Below, one piece after another: positions 7,555 to 15,616 of a DNA stretch of 19,623 nucleotides (its first letter is position 1; every line of letters starts with the position of its first letter). The DNA comes from Methanomassiliicoccaceae archaeon. Its GTDB lineage: Archaea; Thermoplasmatota; Thermoplasmata; Methanomassiliicoccales; Methanomethylophilaceae. Under the pieces are notes generated by a model. The model was not told the DNA's origin. It searched no databases and saw only the letters and a list, made by a program, of their open reading frames with translations. The stretch lies in contig WRNI01000011.1 in the NCBI GenBank assembly GCA_009776695.1, forward strand, positions 1 through 19,623. Reading direction: 5' to 3'. Both the position numbers and the translations under genes were made by a program.

Positions 7555-8529
7555 ATGACGTCGATACCCACCGTCCTCACGTCCGACGAACTGATGGACA
7601 AAGCGTTCAGCAGGGCGTCGAAGATCCAGAAGGACGGCGCAAGCGCGCTTGACCACAGAAAAAAGACGGCGCTCGCTAAAGTTACTGCGTCCGGTGATAT
7701 CGTCACGAGCACGCTGAACGATTACGTTGAACGTTTTCCCAGGATCGAGAAGGGCGATGATTTTTTCCCGGAGCTTGTTGACCTGACGATAGGCATAGAC
7801 CATTACAAAAAGTCGCTCGGAGCGGTGAGATGGGCCTCCAGCAGAACGGAAAAATTAAAGAACGAATGCCTCAGGAACCTGAGGCGCACAAAGGACGTTA
7901 CGTACATTGAGAGCATAAGGAGCAGCTTCTACGGAAGGCTGGCGTCGGTGCTCAAACAGATATCCGGCGATCTTCTTTTTCTGCAGGACGCGAAGAACAA
8001 GTTCAGGAAACTGCCGTCGATCGCGCCCGATGTCGCGACGGCGGTGATCGCAGGATTCCCGAACGTCGGAAAAAGTAAGCTTGTGTCGATCCTGAGCACA
8101 GCGGCGCCGGAGGTCGCGCCGTACCCGTTCACAACGAAAGGCATAATAATAGGGCACATAAGCGACGGATGGAGAAGATATCAGATCATAGACACTCCCG
8201 GCCTCCTTGACCGTGACCTCGAGGAACGCAACGACATCGAGAGGCAGGCGATACTTGCGCTGAAATACCTTACTCACGTTCTTGTGTTCATACTTGATCC
8301 GTCGGAACAGTGCGGCTACCCGATGGAGAAGCAGCTTGCCCTTCTCGATTCCGTGAAAAAAGGATTTCCAGACGTTCCGATGCTGGTCGCCGAAAGCAAG
8401 TGCGACATCGTGAAAAGCGGGAGCGGCAGATACTTCTTTTCCTCGGAGACCGGGGAGAATATGGATACGCTGCGTGAGAACATCATCGGCGAGCTGAGAA
8501 AAATACGTTTTGAGGAAGAGGGACAATGA
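7555..8529 (+). CDS. NOG1-family GTP-binding protein
   Basis: This 324-residue GTPase belongs to the OBG/NOG1 branch of TRAFAC GTPases. An alpha-helical NOG1-type N-terminal domain (about 1-160) precedes the G domain. G1 is GFPNVGKS (167-174), the switch-I region has YPFTTKG (190-196), and G3 is DTPG (213-216). The G4 position reads SKCD where NKxD is usual. NOG1 proteins act in large ribosomal subunit assembly in eukaryotes; archaeal homologues are presumed to do the same. The archaeal form is short and lacks the long eukaryotic C-terminal extension. The gene overlaps the polC start by an ATGA, so the two are co-transcribed and probably translationally coupled. Family assignment is firm; the cellular role is inferred from homology. 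Confidence 0.85.
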   Translation: MTSIPTVLTSDELMDKAFSRASKIQKDGASALDHRKKTALAKVTASGDIVTSTLNDYVERFPRIEKGDDFFPELVDLTIGIDHYKKSLGAVRWASSRTEKLKNECLRNLRRTKDVTYIESIRSSFYGRLASVLKQISGDLLFLQDAKNKFRKLPSIAPDVATAVIAGFPNVGKSKLVSILSTAAPEVAPYPFTTKGIIIGHISDGWRRYQIIDTPGLLDRDLEERNDIERQAILALKYLTHVLVFILDPSEQCGYPMEKQLALLDSVKKGFPDVPMLVAESKCDIVKSGSGRYFFSSETGENMDTLRENIIGELRKIRFEEEGQ

Positions 8530-11500
8530 GCGGGAAGGTAGTTTGCAGTGATGCGATGCAAAGCTATTTCAGCGAGCTCGGAAGGAAGAACGAAGAGTGC
8601 TACTCAATAGCGAGAAGGGCCCGCGGCAAGGGGCTCGATCCGCAGCCGAGGATAGAGATACCCCAGGCCGAGGACCTTGCGTCGCGCGTCGAGAAGCTGC
8701 TTGCCGACTGGAATGTTGAAGGTGTTTCGGAAGACATCAGAAGACTGACCGCGGAGCACAACAACAGGGAGATCGTTTCTCTTCTGATCGCGAAGGAGAT
8801 CGCGAAGAGGCCGGCGGAAAGCAAGGAGAAGGCGATAGACAGGGCGATACGCGTTGGCTTGGCGGTGCTTACGGAAGGGATACTCGTGGCGCCGCTCGAA
8901 GGCCTTGCGGACACAAAGATAAAGACGAACGAGGACGGTTCCGAGTATCTTGATCTTATATTCGCCGGTCCGATAAGGGCCGCCGGCGGCACCGGACAGG
9001 CGATGAGCGTTCTTATAGCCGACATCGTCAGGATGGAGCTGAACATCGGCCGTTACATACCGACGAGGCAGGAGGTGCAGAGGTTTCATGAAGAGATCCC
9101 GTTATACAAACAGTGCCAGCACCTGCAGTACCTTCCGGCTGCGAGTGAAATTGAGCTTATCGTAAAGAACTGCCCCGTGTGCATAGACGGCGAAGGGACG
9201 GAGGACGCCGAGATATCCGGGTTCAGGGACCTTCCGAGGATAGACACCAACCGTGTGAGAGGAGGTGCGTGCCTGGTCATAGCGGAAGGGCTCTGCCAGA
9301 AGGCGGCGAAGATAAAGAAGCATGTTGACACGCTCGGCATAACCGGATGGGAGTTCATCGGTGAGTTCCTTTCGATGAAGAAGAGCGGGAATGATGACGA
9401 TCAGGGCGTCGTTAGACCAACGGACAAATATCTCAAGGACATCGTCGCCGGCCGCCCCATATTCGGGCACCCGTCGCGCGTCGGAGGCTTCAGATTAAGA
9501 TACGGAAGAGGAAGGACATGCGGGCTGGCCGCGATAGCGCTGAACCCGGCGAGCATGTACGCGCTTGACGAGTTCCCTGCGCTCGGAACACAAATAAAGA
9601 CGGAACGGCCGGGGAAGGCGGGGGCGGTGACGCCGTGCGATTCCATCGAAGGTCCGATATTGCTGCTGAAGAACGGCGACCTCGTGCAGTGCAGCACCAA
9701 AGAGGAGGTTCTGAAGATACGCGACTCGATATCGGAAATAGTCGATAACGGCGAGATACTGATACCGTTCGGCGAGTTCTCCGAAAATAATCACAAACTC
9801 GTACCATGCGGATACACCCTTGAATGGCATAAGCAGGAGCTGTTATCGAAAGGCGGTCTTCCATCCGGTTGGGAAGCGCCTGTATACGAGGATGCCAAGG
9901 AGATGTCCCGCACCCTCGGCGTCCCTCTGCACCCGGCGTTCAATCTCTTCTGGTATGACGTCCCGCTTGAGAAGCTGGCCGAACTCAGATCGTTCATTCT
10001 GAAGAACGGCACATTCGCTGACGGTATACTGACGATGCCTAACGACACCGCCAGCAAAAGAACACTGGAGGACCTCGGTGCGCTCCACACCGTCTCCGGC
10101 GGAAAAGTTAACGTAAGCAAATATTCAATGCCGCTCATCGAAGGCCTCGGCCTCGGTATTGAGAGTAACGCGATCATCGAAAAGGCACCGTTCGGCGGGC
10201 GCGATGCGCTTGACGCCGTCAGTGACGCGATGGGCATCGAGGTACGCGCCAGGGCAATAACAAGAATAGGCACCAGGATGGCACGCCCCGAGAAGGCCAA
10301 GGAACGCAAGATGAACCCGCCGGTGCATTCGCTGTTCCCTGTGGGAAAGGATCCCGGCACAAAAAGAGAGATAAACTCGGCGATATCAATCGGCAAGGCG
10401 ACGACCGGCAGCATAAGCACGACCGCAGGACGTCCGAGAGGCGTCCAGATCGACGTCGGAACGAGAAGATGCACATCATGCGGTTCCGTGTCGGTAATGC
10501 CTTCGTGCGACAAGTGCGGAAGTTACGCCAGATTCGAGAAGTACGAGAGGCCGCAGGACGGCCAGGGATACGTGGACATAGAGCCGATATACATGCGCGC
10601 GCTGGAGAGGCTTGGTATGGAAGCGAAGGAACTGAAGTGCGTTGAAGGATTATCATCAAGAACAAAAGTTCCGGAAGCTCTTGAGAAAGGGATACTGAGA
10701 GCGGCGAACGACGTGTACATGTTCAAGGACGGAACGATACGCTACGACATGACGGACGTTCCGATAACACATTTCAGGCCGCGCGAAATAGAATTGAGCG
10801 TTGAAAAAGCTAAAGAGCTCGGGTACACGCACGACATGTCCGGCGCCGAGCTTACGAGCGAAGAACAGATATGCGAACTGAAAGTTCAGGACATCATCCC
10901 CGCGGACAGCTGCGGCGATTACATGGTCAAAGTTGCCGGATTCATGGACGATATGCTGGAAAAGCATTACGGCCTTGAAAGATTTTATAATGCGTCGTCG
11001 AGGGAGGACCTTTTAGGCCATTTGGCGATAGGTCTCGCGCCGCACACGTCCGGCGGCATATTGTGCCGCATAATCGGTTACACGAAAGCATGCGTCGGAT
11101 ACGCGCACCCGTTCTTCCATGCCGCGAAGAGAAGGAACTGCGACGGCGATGAGGACAGTATAATTCTGATGCTTGACGGTCTGATCAACTTTTCACGCGA
11201 TTACCTTCCCGACAGGCGCGGCGGTCTCATGGACGCGCCCCTGGTCCTTACCACGCGTCTTGATCCGAACGAGATAGACAAGGAGGCGCATAACATCGAC
11301 TGCCTTTCCGAATATCCGCTGGAATTCTACGAAGCGGCGATGTCGTTCAGAGATACGAAGGAAACGGAAAAGATAATGGACCTCATCGGCAAGAGGATCG
11401 GGACCGAGGGACAATACGAGGGCATCGGGTTCACTCACGATACTTACGACATTTCGGAAGGGCCGAAGCACTCATCGTACACAACGCTTGAATCAATGAC

Positions 11501-11888
11501 CGATAAGATGGAAGCGCAGCTCCTTCTGGGAAGGAAGATACGCGCGGTCGACGAACGCGATGTCGCGACGAGAGTGATCGATAAGCACTTCTTGCCTGAC
11601 ATGGCCGGCAATCTGCGGAGCTTTTCCGCGCAGAACGTCAGGTGCACCAAATGCGGCGAGAAGTACAGACGAATACCGTTATCGGGAAAATGCAAATGCG
11701 GAAATACGCTTGTTCTTACAGTTCATGAGGCAAGCGTGAAGAAGTACCTCGATGTTTCGAAGGACGTCGGCGAGAAGTATGGGTTGTCGGAGTACACGAG
11801 ACAGCGTATAGACATACTGGAAATGAGCATGGACTCGCTTTTCAACAACGATAAAGTGAAAAAGTGCAAACTGTCGGATTTCTTCTGA
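8526..11888 (+). CDS. polC: DNA polymerase D large subunit DP2
   Basis: This 1120-residue protein is the catalytic subunit of the archaeal replicative polymerase PolD. The active-site motif NCDGDED lies at residues 871-877, with N871, D873 and D875 matching the metal-binding residues of the family. Other conserved family blocks are AGPIRAAGGTGQA near residue 148 and the ARPEKAKERKM segment near 590. A first zinc-binding block CTSCG...CDKCG lies at about 649-668 and a second (CTKCG...CKCG) at about 1040-1060. The protein ends in KCKLSDFF, a PCNA-interacting (PIP) box. No intein interrupts the active site, where many relatives carry one. The length is normal. The small exonuclease subunit DP1 is not in the window. 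The ATG lies inside the overlap with the upstream GTPase gene. Confidence 0.97.
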   Translation: MSGKVVCSDAMQSYFSELGRKNEECYSIARRARGKGLDPQPRIEIPQAEDLASRVEKLLADWNVEGVSEDIRRLTAEHNNREIVSLLIAKEIAKRPAESKEKAIDRAIRVGLAVLTEGILVAPLEGLADTKIKTNEDGSEYLDLIFAGPIRAAGGTGQAMSVLIADIVRMELNIGRYIPTRQEVQRFHEEIPLYKQCQHLQYLPAASEIELIVKNCPVCIDGEGTEDAEISGFRDLPRIDTNRVRGGACLVIAEGLCQKAAKIKKHVDTLGITGWEFIGEFLSMKKSGNDDDQGVVRPTDKYLKDIVAGRPIFGHPSRVGGFRLRYGRGRTCGLAAIALNPASMYALDEFPALGTQIKTERPGKAGAVTPCDSIEGPILLLKNGDLVQCSTKEEVLKIRDSISEIVDNGEILIPFGEFSENNHKLVPCGYTLEWHKQELLSKGGLPSGWEAPVYEDAKEMSRTLGVPLHPAFNLFWYDVPLEKLAELRSFILKNGTFADGILTMPNDTASKRTLEDLGALHTVSGGKVNVSKYSMPLIEGLGLGIESNAIIEKAPFGGRDALDAVSDAMGIEVRARAITRIGTRMARPEKAKERKMNPPVHSLFPVGKDPGTKREINSAISIGKATTGSISTTAGRPRGVQIDVGTRRCTSCGSVSVMPSCDKCGSYARFEKYERPQDGQGYVDIEPIYMRALERLGMEAKELKCVEGLSSRTKVPEALEKGILRAANDVYMFKDGTIRYDMTDVPITHFRPREIELSVEKAKELGYTHDMSGAELTSEEQICELKVQDIIPADSCGDYMVKVAGFMDDMLEKHYGLERFYNASSREDLLGHLAIGLAPHTSGGILCRIIGYTKACVGYAHPFFHAAKRRNCDGDEDSIILMLDGLINFSRDYLPDRRGGLMDAPLVLTTRLDPNEIDKEAHNIDCLSEYPLEFYEAAMSFRDTKETEKIMDLIGKRIGTEGQYEGIGFTHDTYDISEGPKHSSYTTLESMTDKMEAQLLLGRKIRAVDERDVATRVIDKHFLPDMAGNLRSFSAQNVRCTKCGEKYRRIPLSGKCKCGNTLVLTVHEASVKKYLDVSKDVGEKYGLSEYTRQRIDILEMSMDSLFNNDKVKKCKLSDFF

Positions 11889-11923
11889 TCTTTGCGCATC
11901 GCTTACGCTGTTCATAGAAAAAT

Positions 11924-11951
11924 AAAAAAAGGAACGGGCTTGCGCCCTTTT
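11924..11951. terminator. Shared terminator between polC and the rpoD operon
   Basis: The hairpin GGGC-TTGC-GCCC (11936-11947) sits between the two converging transcription units. Read on the minus strand it is followed by a T7 run (11924-11930) after a few bases, a good oligo-T terminator for the rps13-rpoD operon. On the plus strand it is followed by TTTT and may also end polC transcripts. Confidence 0.65.
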
Positions 11952-11958
11952 ATCGAAT

Positions 11959-12786
11959 TTAAAGATCTTCGACCAGTTTCCCGAACGACGACGCCTGCCC
12001 GCTGAGCAGCGATACCGCCTTGCTGAGGACCGTCTCCGCGGATAACGAACCGTCCGTCTCGAAACTGAAGACGAAATTCTTATCGTTCGCAGTAACAGAT
12101 ATCGCTTCCGCGGGACAGAACGCCAGGCATGACTCGCATAACGTGCATTTAAGCGGTTCCGCCGCGGTGATCTTCTTTGCGTCGCCGGCGAACACGTGCT
12201 TCGGGCACTCGCTGAGGCATCTCAGGCAATGTTTGCACTTGCCCGCGTCAACTTTGACGATAGGTTCGTACTTATAGCCGACGCCGTTGGCCACCTGCCA
12301 TTTGACGTGCGTTCTCGCGGTGCCCATCGTCGCTATCGTATAGATCAGTACCGCCTGCCCGTCCGCCAGTTCAACTATCGGGATGAATTCATCCTTGACC
12401 TTCAGGTTCGGGTCGCCCAATGGTATCAGGTCCCCGGACAGCACAGTGCACGGGCCTATCCTGTTGAGGCTGTACATTATCGTGCATGACGGGCATCCTT
12501 CGCCGCTGCATGAGCATTCGCTCTGCGGAACGAACAGTTTGAGATCGGTCGGTATCGGTATCATGCCGAGCCTGTGCGCAATGATCTCATCGAACAGCGG
12601 CGTTATGCTTTCGTATTCCTTACCGTCGACCATTATCGGTCCCAGATGAAATTCTACTTTGTCAATTGCCATCTTCGGAATGTCTGTCAGTATCGTTCTC
12701 CTGAGGGCGTTCGCCATGGCCGGTGTCGAGTTCTTAAGCTTGAACGAAACTTTCCTTTCGCTCATCTCCAGTATCTCTATGTCCAT
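11959..12786 (-). CDS. rpoD: RNA polymerase subunit D (Rpb3-like) with two [4Fe-4S] motifs
   Basis: This 275-residue subunit is the archaeal counterpart of Rpb3 and half of the bacterial alpha dimer; it pairs with subunit L to start RNA polymerase assembly. The N-terminal dimerisation domain includes NALRRTIL (residues 26-33) and the HRLGMIPI signature. A cysteine-rich loop (C91, C93, C98, C101) may bind metal. The inserted ferredoxin-like domain carries two complete motifs, C184-C187-C190-C194 and C214-C217-C220-C224. Some archaeal lineages have lost one or both, so this enzyme should hold two clusters. The start is preceded by GAGG at proper spacing, 10 bases after the rps11 stop. It is the last gene of the operon, followed by a hairpin with an oligo-T tail. 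Confidence 0.96.
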   Translation of the reverse strand: MDIEILEMSERKVSFKLKNSTPAMANALRRTILTDIPKMAIDKVEFHLGPIMVDGKEYESITPLFDEIIAHRLGMIPIPTDLKLFVPQSECSCSGEGCPSCTIMYSLNRIGPCTVLSGDLIPLGDPNLKVKDEFIPIVELADGQAVLIYTIATMGTARTHVKWQVANGVGYKYEPIVKVDAGKCKHCLRCLSECPKHVFAGDAKKITAAEPLKCTLCESCLAFCPAEAISVTANDKNFVFSFETDGSLSAETVLSKAVSLLSGQASSFGKLVEDL

Positions 12787-12796
12787 GTTCGCCGCC

Positions 12797-13183
12797 TCAC
12801 ACTCTGCGCCCTCTGCGTCCGCCTTTCTTCTTCGTGCCGTCGTGCGGTATCGGTGTCACATCTTCGATGCGTCCTATCTTCAGACCGGCTCTTGCGAGCG
12901 CACGGATCGCCGCCTGCGCTCCCGGTCCCGGCGACGCAGATTTGTTGCCGCCGGGTGCGCGCACTTTGACGTGAATTCCGATTATCTCTTTCTCCTTGGC
13001 GACGTCGGCGATCCTCTCGGCCGCCCTCTGCGCCGCATACGGGGACGATTGGTCCTTCGCCTGCTTTACGACCATGCCTCCCGTTACTTTGCCGATCGTC
13101 TCGGCGCCTGTTATGTCGGTGAGCGTGATCATAACGTTGTTGTAGCTTGCGTATATGTTCGCTATGCCCCATTTTGCCGTCAT
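12797..13183 (-). CDS. rps11: 30S ribosomal protein uS11
   Basis: This 128-residue protein of the small-subunit platform has the family text KWGIANIYASYNN at the N-terminus, DITGAETI, and the glycine-rich C-terminal part APGGNKSASPGPG followed by DVTPIPHDG. Two in-frame ATGs exist. The one at 13189 overlaps the rps4 stop but touches the GGAGGA ribosome site directly. The one at 13183 has that site at 6 bases, so I chose it; the alternative adds two residues. It lies between rps4 and rpoD in the usual archaeal order. Confidence 0.95.
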   Translation of the reverse strand: MTAKWGIANIYASYNNVMITLTDITGAETIGKVTGGMVVKQAKDQSSPYAAQRAAERIADVAKEKEIIGIHVKVRAPGGNKSASPGPGAQAAIRALARAGLKIGRIEDVTPIPHDGTKKKGGRRGRRV

Positions 13184-13185
13184 GC

Positions 13186-13878
13186 TCATTCCTCCAGTAT
13201 CACTGTGTCGGCCGCGTCGCCGGGTGCGTCCGCGGGCACATCCGCAGGTACATCCGCAGGCACATCAGCGGGCCTCGATCTGGCGTCGTCCCTTCTGGGC
13301 GCGCGCCTGTCCTTTCTCATGTCCAGCGGCACGTACGGCTTCTTCTGTGACGGTTTCGAGGTTCTCATCGGGTGCATATCATCAGTGAACGCTGACGACG
13401 GATTGTACTCGATGGATGCCTCCTCCGATCTTGTGACGATGTAACCGGGCACTGTGACACGGTGGCCGTTCATGTATATGTGGCCGTGAACTATGAGCTG
13501 CCTCGCCTGCTTCATCGTATTCGTAAGACCTTTACGGTAAACTATCGTCTGAAGACGGCGCTCCAGTATCTTCACATCGGTTAACGTAAGAATGTCGTTA
13601 AGCGTCGCCCCATCGACCGGTAACACACCGATCCTTGCGCATTTTGATAAAAGATTGTCCGCTTCGAGCTTTGCCTGCGATTCGCCGGACCTTACACGCG
13701 CCTGTAATTCACGCGACTGCGATCTGAAATTTCTCAGGATGGTCTGCGCTTTCCATACTTCTGTTTTGTTCTTCAGGCCGTACTGCCTGACGATCTCCGC
13801 TTCCGCCTTTATCCTCTCGCCCTGCCACGGGTGGGAAGGCGTATCATAAGATCTTCTCGGAAATTTAGGGTCTCCCAT
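13186..13878 (-). CDS. rps4: 30S ribosomal protein uS4 with a repetitive acidic C-terminal tail
   Basis: This is a primary 16S rRNA-binding protein. The N-terminal part (from FPRRSYDTPSHPW) and the S4 RNA-binding domain (about 103-150, with RRLQTIVYRKGL and GHIYMNGHRV) are typical of archaeal uS4. At 230 residues it is roughly 50 longer than most archaeal homologues. The extra part is a basic stretch followed by tandem PADV-type repeats and an acidic end. It shares a few bases with the alternative rps11 start and follows rps13 by 10 bases, with GAGG upstream of its ATG. The repeat tail is probably disordered and dispensable for the rRNA-binding core; that is inference. Confidence 0.95.
   Translation of the reverse strand: MGDPKFPRRSYDTPSHPWQGERIKAEAEIVRQYGLKNKTEVWKAQTILRNFRSQSRELQARVRSGESQAKLEADNLLSKCARIGVLPVDGATLNDILTLTDVKILERRLQTIVYRKGLTNTMKQARQLIVHGHIYMNGHRVTVPGYIVTRSEEASIEYNPSSAFTDDMHPMRTSKPSQKKPYVPLDMRKDRRAPRRDDARSRPADVPADVPADVPADAPGDAADTVILEE
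13213..13272 (-). repeat. Tandem 12-bp repeat inside rps4
   Basis: Five head-to-tail 12-base units encode PADV, PADV, PADV, PADA and PGDA. The first three differ by only one or two bases, and the last two have drifted. This points to recent slippage growth of the uS4 tail. Confidence 0.85.
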
Positions 13879-13888
13879 TCACATCGCC

Positions 13889-14365
13889 TCACTTCTTCTT
13901 GCTGACGCCCATCGTCAGCCCCTTTCTCCCGTTGGAGCGCGTTCTCTGGCCTCTTACTTTATGCCTTGTCTCGTGTCTCACGCCGCGGTAGCAGCGTATC
14001 ATCTTCATCCTGTTGATGTCGTCCTTCTGAATAAGGTCAAGATCGTTGCCGAAAAGGTGCATGTCCGCGCCCGACTCGTAATCAAGCTGTCTGTTGATGA
14101 CCCATGACGGTACGTACTCCACGTAAGTAAGAACAAGTCTCTCAAGTTCTTTCACTTTCTCGTCGGGCAGGTTGCCTATCTTCACCGTCGGATCGATGTC
14201 CGCTTTCTTGACAACGATCTGCGATACTCTCTTTCCCACTCCTTTGATGCTCTGAAGGCCGATGACCGTCCTCTTCTGTCCGTCTATATCGCTGTTCGCG
14301 ATACGGACGATGAAGTTGAAGTTCTCGTCCTCAGTCTGCTTTGGTGCAGCTTTCTCCTTTGCCAT
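13889..14365 (-). CDS. rps13: 30S ribosomal protein uS13
   Basis: This 158-residue protein of the small-subunit head contacts the large subunit through bridge B1 and lies near the P-site tRNA. Family markers are NSDIDGQKRTVIGLQSIKG, a helix-two-turns-helix region, and the basic C-terminal part (CYRGVRHETRHKVRGQRTRS). A short charged N-terminal extension (about 18 residues) precedes the core. It is the first gene of rps13-rps4-rps11-rpoD. A GGAG about 8 bases before the ATG at 14365 gives a clear ribosome site, unlike the leaderless genes nearby. Confidence 0.96.
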   Translation of the reverse strand: MAKEKAAPKQTEDENFNFIVRIANSDIDGQKRTVIGLQSIKGVGKRVSQIVVKKADIDPTVKIGNLPDEKVKELERLVLTYVEYVPSWVINRQLDYESGADMHLFGNDLDLIQKDDINRMKMIRCYRGVRHETRHKVRGQRTRSNGRKGLTMGVSKKK

Positions 14366-14520
14366 TTTTTATTCTCCTTATGGTCGTTAACGTAACCGCT
14401 TCACTTTGAAGCAGACAGACCTGCACCAAAACACAAGCCGTTTTGAGAGAAGGACGGCCGCAGATGTCTGTCGTCGGTCCACCCGCGTACGCGGGTATTT
14501 GGGTTTACGCTGAACTGCGG
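14366..14520 (-). promoter_or_regulatory. Structured 5' leader of the rps13 operon
   Basis: About 150 untranslated bases precede rps13 and contain three inverted repeats: GCTTC-N5-GAAGC (14398-14412), CAAAAC-N7-GTTTTG (14427-14445), and a perfect 16-bp palindrome of sequence ACCCGCGTACGCGGGT (14481-14496). No credible small ORF is present. Ribosomal protein operons are often controlled by binding of one product to such a leader; whether that happens here is unknown. Confidence 0.45.
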
Positions 14521-14532
14521 ATATATTCTTTG

Positions 14533-14540
14533 TTTATAAA
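14533..14540 (-). promoter_or_regulatory. Candidate TATA box of the rps13 operon
   Basis: TTTATAAA lies about 170 bases upstream of rps13, placing the transcript start near 14510. A second AT-rich candidate (GAATATATCC, about 14519-14528) is close by. This is the only strong candidate between the tRNA and rps13. Confidence 0.45.
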
Positions 14541-14569
14541 GCTTTATGTGCGCATATTTAATGGAACAG

Positions 14570-14654
14570 TGCTGGAGACCGGATTCGAACCGGTGAACCC
14601 CTACGAGAACAGATCTTGAGTCTGTCGCCTTTGACCAGGCTTGGCTACTCCAGC
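14570..14654 (-). tRNA. tRNA-Leu, anticodon CAA
   Basis: This is an 85-base class II tRNA. The 7-bp acceptor stem is GCTGGAG / CTCCAGC with discriminator A. The D arm contains GCCAAGCCTGG. The anticodon stem ACAGA/TCTGT encloses CTCAAGA, giving anticodon CAA for the Leu codon UUG. A long variable region follows, and the T arm is ACCGG-TTCGAAT-CCGGT. No intron is present and CCA is not encoded. A TATA-like element lies about 30 bases upstream. Confidence 0.96.
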
Positions 14655-14680
14655 TTAGACCACTGTAACATCGGACCGTA

Positions 14681-14690
14681 AATAAAACTT
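14681..14690 (-). promoter_or_regulatory. TATA-like box of tRNA-Leu
   Basis: Read on the minus strand, GTTTTATTTA lies about 27-36 bases before the mature tRNA 5' end. That spacing suits an independent archaeal tRNA promoter, separate from the methionine aminopeptidase operon upstream. Confidence 0.5.
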
Positions 14691-14725
14691 ATCCATTCGC
14701 CGGCAGCGGTGATGATACGGAGGAT

Positions 14726-15616
14726 TCAGACAAGCGTCGTGACCAGCGCGTTCTTGCCTTCTATGTAGAACGTATGCTCCGACTGCGTGACGCATCCTTT
14801 CTTCATCTCCACCAGTTGCTGGTATACGGTCAGAATACCATGCCTTGCCAGCTTGTTCAGCATCTGCCCCGCCTTGGGATGGGAGCACCATCTCTCGCAG
14901 AACGGGAACGTAACAAAATCTTCTGATATCGCGTCGTAAAATTCTTTGAGCTCCGGGTCCGATATCGGTCTTTCGCGCGCAATTTTGTAAATGTTGCCCG
15001 GTCTCGCCGATCTTATGAGCCCCTGTCCGTTCGTTGCGAACGGTTCAACGGCCAACACCATGCCCGCTCTCACCAATGTCCTGTTATTATCGTTGACTGA
15101 CGGAACAGAAAGACCGGAATGCAGGTTGTACGGTTTTATCTCATGGCCCGTTAAATTTGCGATCGGTCTGAAACCGTCCTTCCGTATGCTTGCGTCCACC
15201 GCCCTGCCTATCTCGTTCAGCGGAACGCCCTCGCCGATGAACTCCGCCACCGTGTCGCGTGCGCGCAGAGAACTTTCTATCAGTGCTTTGAACGACTTCG
15301 TACCCACTTCCACGGTACCGGCGGTGTCGCCCACGAAGCCGTCTATGTGAGCGCCTACGTCCACCTTCACGACATCGCCTATGTCGAAGCGCATCTTATC
15401 GTTCACCGACGGTGTGTAGTGCGCGGCAACCTCGTTAATACTGAGGTTGCACGGAAAGGCGGGCTTTGCGCCGTGTTTCCGGATATATGATTCAGCTTCC
15501 TCCGCAACATCAATTAATTTGACGTTCTCGGCTACCATGTCCATTCCGAGGCGGAGCGCCTGAGCGGCGATCTCCCCCGCTTTCTTTAACTTCTCAAGCT
15601 CGTCCGGCGTCAGCAT
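14726..15616 (-). CDS. map: Type II methionine aminopeptidase
   Basis: This 296-residue cytoplasmic metalloenzyme removes the N-terminal methionine of nascent proteins. All metal ligands of the archaeal family are visible: D86, D97, H158, E191 and E280, with the substrate histidine H66 in the AAHYTP segment. An insert of about 60 residues between H158 and E280 marks the type II form. The open frame extends further upstream, but family length and the ATGCTGACG start support 15616, with GAGG about 10 bases upstream. It overlaps the end of the Sua5/YrdC gene by 7 bases, so it is the third gene of that operon. Confidence 0.95.
   Translation of the reverse strand: MLTPDELEKLKKAGEIAAQALRLGMDMVAENVKLIDVAEEAESYIRKHGAKPAFPCNLSINEVAAHYTPSVNDKMRFDIGDVVKVDVGAHIDGFVGDTAGTVEVGTKSFKALIESSLRARDTVAEFIGEGVPLNEIGRAVDASIRKDGFRPIANLTGHEIKPYNLHSGLSVPSVNDNNRTLVRAGMVLAVEPFATNGQGLIRSARPGNIYKIARERPISDPELKEFYDAISEDFVTFPFCERWCSHPKAGQMLNKLARHGILTVYQQLVEMKKGCVTQSEHTFYIEGKNALVTTLV

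Noticed and set aside
6796..7803. 335-codon open frame on the minus strand opposite the surface-protein and GTPase genes
   Set aside because: It runs across two well-supported plus-strand genes and the hairpin between them, its translation is arginine-rich with no recognisable motif, and high GC makes long antisense frames common here.
9791..10513. 240-codon minus-strand frame inside polC
   Set aside because: It lies wholly within a firmly identified polymerase gene and has a low-complexity translation.
11130..11160. Possible intein at the PolD active site
   Set aside because: The NCDGDED motif is uninterrupted and the protein has normal length, so no intein is present.
13213..13272. Short tandem repeats as a CRISPR array
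   Set aside because: The units are contiguous 12-mers without spacers, in frame within rps4.
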